Shown: positions 57,620-64,000 of the stretch, piece by piece
Numbering within the stretch: position 1 is the first letter of the stretch
Layout of the letters: each line of letters opens with the position of its first letter
Assembly: GCA_025738555.1 (NCBI GenBank)
Contig: JAOVFP010000007.1
Span: 3,782,001 to 3,846,000, forward strand
Direction: 5' to 3'
DNA: 64,000 nucleotides
Source: Cyathus striatus
Taxonomy: Eukaryota; Basidiomycota; Agaricomycetes; Agaricales; Nidulariaceae
Program-made: the position numbers and the translations under genes
Notes under the pieces: model-generated
Seen by the model: the letters and a program-made list of their open reading frames with translations, nothing else
Database searches by the model: none
What the model was told of the DNA's origin: nothing

Positions 57620-58664
57620 TTGACACCTAGTGTCACAGTGTTACTTTCATTCTTATGCTCTTATCAGCTGGTGCCAATTCCATCAAACATTGTTGTTGTC
57701 CTCATCCTGTGTACTCTCATTGTCTCCTTCTGCGGCAACTGGTGTATTCTTGTGGGGTGTTGGCTTGCATGGATGCTTGGGTTGCTTTGGAAGGTTTTTA
57801 ACCAGTTCCCCAGCTTCACACAGCCAAGCGCACTCCTCCTTCCACTCAACAAGTGTGGTATTGTGGTCTTCTTGTATCCTCTTCCACAGCTCATTGATTC
57901 ATTCAATTTCCAGCTTCCAGCTATCCTTCTCTGTTCTTTTCCTCTTTCTGTTTTCTTCTTCCTCCTGTCTCTCTTCCTCAAGAGTTCTCTTTGCCTGAAC
58001 AACCTCCAAGTCTGTCAAATGTTGACCAAGCCCACCAGGGAAAAGAATTGCACAGTCTGACTTTTTGGCATTCTCTTTTTCATATAAAGTGCAACTGAGG
58101 TGATTCATGGTAAGGTTTTGTACCACAAGCTGAGTATTAGCCTGTTCATTGACTATCTTGTAGGCTTTATCATGCTCCAATGCATGCTGAAGACTCTGTG
58201 TGAGCATATTGCATCGTCTTTCCAAAGCTTTCTGTGTCAGTATCTGTTCATCAACATGATCTCTTAGAAGGGACAAATTGGGCTCTGCTAGTGGAGTTAA
58301 GTCTTGGGTTTTGATAGGAGGTACTATGCAGTTGGCAATTTCAGCATGAGTGACATGCACTTTTGAGAGAAGCATAGAGCCTGATGATGTTGATGAAAGA
58401 TTTGTGGCAAGGAGTTGCATACATTTTGATGGTGTATCAGCAACATCATCAGAATCTCAGGCTTGTTTCACAGAACCATTCAACAGAACAGGATTGATAG
58501 GAATTGGATTAAGAGATTGGTATGCTCCCAGGACTCTTGATGGCCCCACACCAGGGAGTAAATCTTTCTCAAGAGGAGGTGGTGTAGGGAACCCTGCCAG
58601 CCTATGTACAAAACTACCTAATATACATAGTCTGCTGGTCCCTGTACTTACCTTAACCAATTAA
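57620..58664 (-). pseudogene. pogo-type transposase C-terminal part
   Basis: The minus strand reads LSSTSSGSMLLSKVHVTHAE and, further on, LEHDKAYKIVNEQANTQLVV, then a Glu/Arg-rich tail (EEERQEEEENRKRKRTEKD). This is the usual C-terminal region of basidiomycete pogo/DDE-1 transposases, which have an SSTSSGS motif and a charged coil. A TGA at 58458-58456 interrupts the frame. The catalytic part is at 61037-62382 on the same strand, so the two pieces belong together. Confidence 0.7.
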
Positions 58665-59059
58665 AACATACCTTACCCACTGTACCCTGATCTCGGCACA
58701 CTATCAATATTCCACACCTCGATTATCCTGAAGATCATTACAAAATTCTGATGAAGTCTGCATCATTACTAATCAATCAAGTATTATTCAGCAAGCACTA
58801 AAGTTAATGCATTAAGCAATATCCCAAAACCAATGTGCCAGAGTTAACACTGTACCTTCCCAAAACGAAGGCACGTGACTTAGCACTGACCAATCAAAAT
58901 GTACAGCAAAGTGCTTGCATCAATATTACCTTTTCCAATGCCGCTGCGCACCCTTTATACATATTCCTTCCCTCTTTTCTTTATTCCTCTACCTTTACCT
59001 TTATTCCCTTGATACAAATCACTCTTACTTATTATATTATTAATCATGGTACATATTTC

Positions 59060-60563
59060 TACCTACAGTTTGCGACAGGCAAACCCCGCCAATTTTATTA
59101 CGATAGGAAAATGAATTTTTTAGGGAAAACTAATTACAGATTCAGATTCAGAAAGTCAAAATACATACAAAAACGATGTTTTTGAGAAATTCCCATGAGA
59201 GAATGGGTGTGCCAATTTTTTTGACAAAAAAATCAACATGTTACTAGGGTAGTGCACAGGTCAGGCCAACTCTGAAGGCCTTATAGGTCTCATGGGACCT
59301 GAAACTAGTGTATATTGGGTGCATAACAGTATACCTTTTCCTAATTTTAAGTGCAAAATTTTATTGCATGCACATTATGTAGTCATACAAGAACAGAAAG
59401 TGATACAAGAGTGGTATATTACACATATGTTTTACATTGCAGAGCAGGTGTTTTGCCTGCACTACAAAAATCGATATATTACGATTCCAATTACGTAATC
59501 AAGTGATGCATGCGTTGACACGTTCGTTCACATTGTTCACTGCACTTTCTCTCGCTTTCTCCCTTCAACGCCGACACTCCTGTATCGCCCTCAATGCCAC
59601 TATTGCTCAACAGGACTCAAGATTGTCAGTATCCTGCTTTACCCAGTCCCAATAAATACTGCAATTAGCGTTACCAAAGGCCGTGTCATTGCTCAAGTCT
59701 CCCTCCCCTAGTCTTTTTCTTCATAATTTTCTTTCAATTCATCGATATGCTCTATGTTTCAAACCTTTCCTTTTTCTTCCAATAAATATACTATGTATCT
59801 ACTTCCTCCCAATCAAGTGAAATTGGTCCCCCTTTCTCGACACCTTAGAACACCCAAGGTTGAACAGATGTTCACCAACTCGCTAATTAATTTCTTTGAT
59901 TAGGCCTCAACATATTCTTTACCTCTACAACATAATATTTGAAACAGCTCTGCATTGTTCAGAAGCTCTCTATGTATCTTTCTTTGTATCAGTCATCTCT
60001 ACTGGATTCAGTTCACAATGATATTTTGGCAGAAGCTTAAAAAGATGTTCTTCATTGGTGATTAATATTTAATTAGTTATAGCTTGTGGCTTAGATACCC
60101 TAGTGATCACATTTTTAGTATTTGTACTGGGCTCTAGGCAGTAGTGAGGATAGTTCTGATTGCTGAAAATCAGTTTTTGATGAATTATTGCAAAGTCAGC
60201 TGGTATTTCAGCTCTTTTCTTGGGTAAATCCTCGGTTATAGTGTTTAGAAAGACGATTTTTGGCGCCAAATTAGGCGGTTCAGAGACTGATATTTTTACG
60301 GGATCATATTGCTATTGATGTAAGGATGCCAAAAACACATTTTTCATGAATTTTACTATTTTTTATGGCAGAGTGCCAAATTTTTGGGTCAAAAATTGAA
60401 AAAATCGGAAATTGAAAAATCGGCTTGTGGAATCTTAATTAATACATCATAACTATGCTATTCCGACGGTTTTCGGAGTCTAAAACTTATTTGTCATTGC
60501 TGAAAAAATCGCTCAAGTTCACTCAAAAAATTAGTGGGGTTTGCCTGTCGCAAACTGTAGGTA
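59060..60563. mobile_element. TA-flanked inverted-repeat element, non-autonomous
   Basis: TA at 59060-59061 and 60562-60563 flanks a 1500-bp element whose ends are perfect 26-bp inverted repeats beginning CCTACAGTTTGCGACAGG. There is no transposase inside. TA target duplication points to the Tc1/mariner/pogo superfamily. It sits between the two halves of the pogo transposase. Confidence 0.85.
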
Positions 60564-61036
60564 GTTCTAAAAAGTATATAAACCCCTCACATGTAGCTAC
60601 ATCCCTCAGTTAATTCCAGTTTGATTCACACTCAGCACTCATCTGTTATTCACACTAAGCTTCTAGCTGTAGAAACTTAGTGTACTCCGGTTCTTATCTG
60701 CTTAATACTCATTACTGCCCAGTTTTATTATTAGTTAAAGCTCTTGCACAAGCAAGAACCTTAGCTAACTTCGCATTTTCTACCCTTAGTTCACTAAACA
60801 CACCTTCACTACTTCCCTTAAAATCCTATACAAGTCTTAATAACCTTATAAGACTTGTACCTTACTTCAACACCTCACAACAAACTCAACAACTTGTTTA
60901 GAACACCAGTGACAGATTGGACACTGTCACACTCTGTACTTAACAGTACACCTTCAGACAAGTCTGCACCTTACAGTGGCACTTGAGCATGGAGTGTTGG
61001 GGGTGTATGAGGTTGTAGCTCTCATTCAGTGAAGGT
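60564..61036 (+). promoter_or_regulatory. possible promoter fragment in insertion
   Basis: GTATATAAACCCCTC near 60574 looks like a TATA region followed by a C/T/A-rich leader; the sequence resembles an LTR or promoter fragment. No ORF of note follows. Weak. Confidence 0.3.
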
Positions 61037-62382
61037 ATGTGTTCAGACAGCTTCTATTATTGCCTTAACGGGGCTCAGCTGTTGCAGTTCAAAGTTACCC
61101 TGAGTTGAGGTCACTTCAGCAGGCTTCATTTGCTCTGGTCTAATCACCTCTGGATTGAAGGGGTGTATTCCAGTGGCAGCAAATGCAGCCTTCACCATGT
61201 TGGGTGTGAAAGCATGCAAGAAAGCATGTCTGAAGACTCTGCAGAAGTGTTCCTTATCAAGGCCTTTCTGGTGAAGCTCCTTGAATGCCTGTACCTCCTC
61301 CTTCCATGCAGCCTTCATTTTGGCAAAGCATACGACATCCAGCCCTTGTAATGCATGCATACAATGTGGTGGGTATCCATATACCTCTATGTTGTTCTTT
61401 AAACAGTACTCCAGCAGATTTGCAGTGAAATGTGAGCTGTGACCATCCATGAAAAGTGCATGAGTGTCGCCTGCAGCCTTGTCCTGTGTTTGGTGATCAA
61501 AGTCCTTTGATATCCACCACATAGCAATATCACCATTGGTCCAGCCATTTTCTGAAATACAAATGCTGACTGACAAAGTAAGTGATACTATTCCATGCTT
61601 TTGAGGTGTACTCACAATACTTTTGATGAATTGTCATCTCCCCATTTCCTTAGGAAGTTCTTCCCTTTGAAGATCACTGTTGGATCTAATGCTGTTCCAT
61701 CAGTGCAGATGGTTATGCTTGCAGTGATGTTTTCCTGGTTTCCACTTCCAGTTTTGTGTTGTCTTTTACACCCTTGTCGTCCAACAACACACTGCATGCC
61801 AGTATTTACAGGTGGAAATCCACTTTCATCCATTCCATAAATGTTATGTGGTTTGATACCTTTTGCAATAACTTTATCTGCAATCAGCTGAAACCACTTC
61901 TCCACAGATTCTTTTCATAATGATTGTGCACACTCAGTAGTGAGTGGGCTGGACCAGTGAGTTTGAAGCTCATCACAGTATCAATCTAGAAACCTATTGA
62001 CCCATCTTGCATGTACCAGCTCACCAGGCACCTGACAACCAGCAATTATACTGTTTGCATGCTCCAGAATGCTTGCAATCCCAAGGGGACATGCTCAATC
62101 AGCACTCACTAAGATGAAGTCCACCAGGACACATTCTTCTGAATAGGTAAGTCACATCTTTGATGCATTAAATGCTGACATGGACCTTCCACCTTCCACC
62201 AGCCTATGCATGGTGGTGTAATTTACACCATGCTTCTCTGCAATGCGATGGTAGCCATGCTTCATTCCAGCTGGCAGTTGCTGCTCCTGCTTATACTCAT
62301 CAATTGCACTTTGGTAGGACTCATTTGAGTGCCTTCTCTGCACCTGCACCTGTACCCTCTTTGATAATGCCTTTCTACCCAT
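61037..62382 (-). pseudogene. pogo-type DDE transposase N-terminal/catalytic part
   Basis: From ATG 62382: a psq/HTH DNA-binding region (SAIDEYKQEQQ.. HRIAEKHGVNYTTMHRLV), a CENP-B-like HTH (SIIAGCQVPGELVHARWVNR), then the DDE core with YGMDESGF, LFMDGHSSH and HALQGLDVVCF. One frame runs from 62382 to about 61612 broken by four TGA codons (62154-62152, 62097-62095, 61983-61981, 61917-61915), each one step from CGA. An apparent intron follows near 61612-61555. The rest of the protein lies at 57620-58664 beyond a roughly 2.4-kb insertion. Confidence 0.85.
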
Positions 62383-64000
62383 CTGCTTCTGCCTGGATTT
62401 GGATGATTTGGCCTGATTGCTAGAAAGAACTGCAAGGAAGGATGATGGGGATCACCAATGTGGACAGCATGAGATGTCGAGTTGTCACACTTTGGCTATT
62501 CATGAACTGTCGTCCTGTACTTTTTTTTTTGAACTCAATTCTTCACCGATAAGGATATAATTTTGTACATATCTACCTTTCATAGCTACCGTTATGTGTT
62601 AATTTTTATACAGTCTAATTGTGACATGTAAGCTCGGAAATTAGCCATGAAAAAAGGATAAAGTTGGATATTTTATGGAATTTCATACCAATCACTCTGT
62701 ATATCCCCCATTTCTTAATGGATATGCTCGAATGTTTTTTTGGTATGAGATTACATGCATATTAATACTGCTGTCAAATATCTAGCTAATAGATGGAGAA
62801 TAGAAGTCTGGAGAGGCAAATCTGTGAAGGTGTGTCAAGGAGTGTTGCTGTGTCAAGGAATGTCCAAATACTGTAGAGTAGATTGTGACTGAGCTAATGG
62901 TCATCGAAGTTGATGAAGGGAATTGCTTACATAAGGGGTGCCAGAACTTAGTGAGCCCTACCTTACTTAGTTAAAGGTCCCATGTGGCATGAACCCAAAA
63001 TGTAAACCAGAACATGCACCAAAGCAAAACCAGAAATAAAAATGGGGGGGGTCACAGTAGAACCTGGTTCTGGGTTGGTTCTGAGATGTTTTAAATTCCA
63101 GAACCAAGGTCTGAACCAGCCATCCATGACCCCCTTATTGTAAAGCACCAAAGGGTGTCTGAACAGTAGTGTCCAATTTGTATCCAATTTCCATTCATCA
63201 TTTCCCATTTTCCTTCACCTCTTCTTTTAGTTGTTTCTCTCCCTTGACTTTCCTTGTATTCTTTCTTCTCTGTGACATCAAGGGTCGTCTGTAATGTGAT
63301 ACTGTTTTTGATGGTGTCAGGGTGCTCAAGGGTGCTTGCAACTTATGCAGGCATTTTTGCCTCTGCTGCCCCTAAGCTACACTCTTGAGGCTGATTGGAT
63401 ATTTGAATTTCATCTTACTGTATACACCAGATGCTGTATAGGTCATACATCATTCACTGTAATTGTAGTTATAGTGCAATGTATGGATTACTGTAGTTGT
63501 AGTGGGGCCCCACATGCATTACTTACTGTGATTATAGTGTAGATTTATAAGACTAGGTACTTACCATAAGTGGTGGATACTTTCACTTGTGCACGCTGTG
63601 CAAGGTTAATGCACTGCACATAATGCCGCTCCAAATCCCGATGTACCCATATTCAGGATAGGTGTGTGTTTGTATTTATGTACTTCCCAATAGTACCTTC
63701 AGCTTCCATCAAATTTTAATGTCATGTTGCTCCATTGCTTCTCAATTTGCATCAAATTCCATCGTCAGTGTTTCCTCTCATTATGTAACAGAATCCTATG
63801 TTCTCCCTCCATGTTATGTTTTTCAAAATCTCCATAATTTTAATTTTATTCATCAATCTTGCAACAAAGCCATATTTGCACATCCCACTGTACTGCAACC
63901 ACTACAGGGCATGCAGAGAACTTCTAGAGCAATGGGAGAGTGGACACAGTGGTGTCGGCATGCAAAAGCATTAACACAACAATACTGGGGTGTGGGCACC
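62383..64000. other. non-coding region to window end
   Basis: A T10 run near 62521 and a G8 run near 63042, but no supported gene. It may include the outer end of the pogo element; no terminal inverted repeat could be matched. Confidence 0.4.

Overview
The window looks like nuclear DNA of a mushroom-forming basidiomycete (Agaricomycetes). The genes carry many short GT-AG introns, mostly about 40-65 bp. The families are typical of that group: F-box/LRR-like proteins, a DUF2235 (Tle1-like) hydrolase, BCS1-like AAA ATPase, DUF6533-type membrane proteins, an EF-hand/ZZ-finger protein, a chromodomain Ty3/Gypsy element, hAT and pogo transposons. I did not attempt a genus or species.

Layout. 0.4-22 kb is gene-rich: F-box gene (+) with an F-box relic behind it, nitroreductase (+), BCS1-like AAA ATPase (-), a coiled-coil membrane protein (-) directly downstream of a DUF2235 hydrolase (-), a 2OG-Fe(II) dioxygenase (+), a cysteine-rich small secreted protein (-) and a large unrecognised multi-exon protein (-). 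22.6-24.1 kb holds one structurally complete intron-containing tRNA-Gly(GCC) gene and six degenerate tRNA-like copies, with an eighth at 29.3 kb. 24.3-28.3 kb holds two tandem DUF6533-type membrane protein genes, the second with a MITE-like element upstream. From 29 kb the window is mostly mobile DNA: a complete Gypsy chromovirus with identical target-site duplications (32.36-39.19 kb), then one ordinary multi-exon gene (EF-hand plus ZZ fingers, 42.9-47.6 kb), a 6.4-kb hAT element with a perfect 8-bp target duplication (48.93-55.33 kb), and a pogo-type transposase split by insertions including a 1.5-kb TA-flanked inverted-repeat element (57.6-62.4 kb).

Three signals stand out. (1) All six differences between the two Gypsy LTRs are transitions at CpG sites, and seven in-frame TGA stops in Gypsy, hAT and pogo coding regions are each one C-to-T step from CGA, which is what decay of CpG-methylated repeats would produce. 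(2) The tRNA-Gly-like array is unusual, with two diverged subfamilies and partly compensated acceptor stems. (3) The Gypsy element has extra small ORFs: a proline/serine-rich one before gag and a 50-residue single-membrane-span one after pol. Several otherwise intact host genes are off frame by one base, mostly at or near homopolymer runs, which looks more like assembly error than pseudogenisation.

All exon structures were worked out by hand from frame continuity and splice dinucleotides; no search or alignment program was run.
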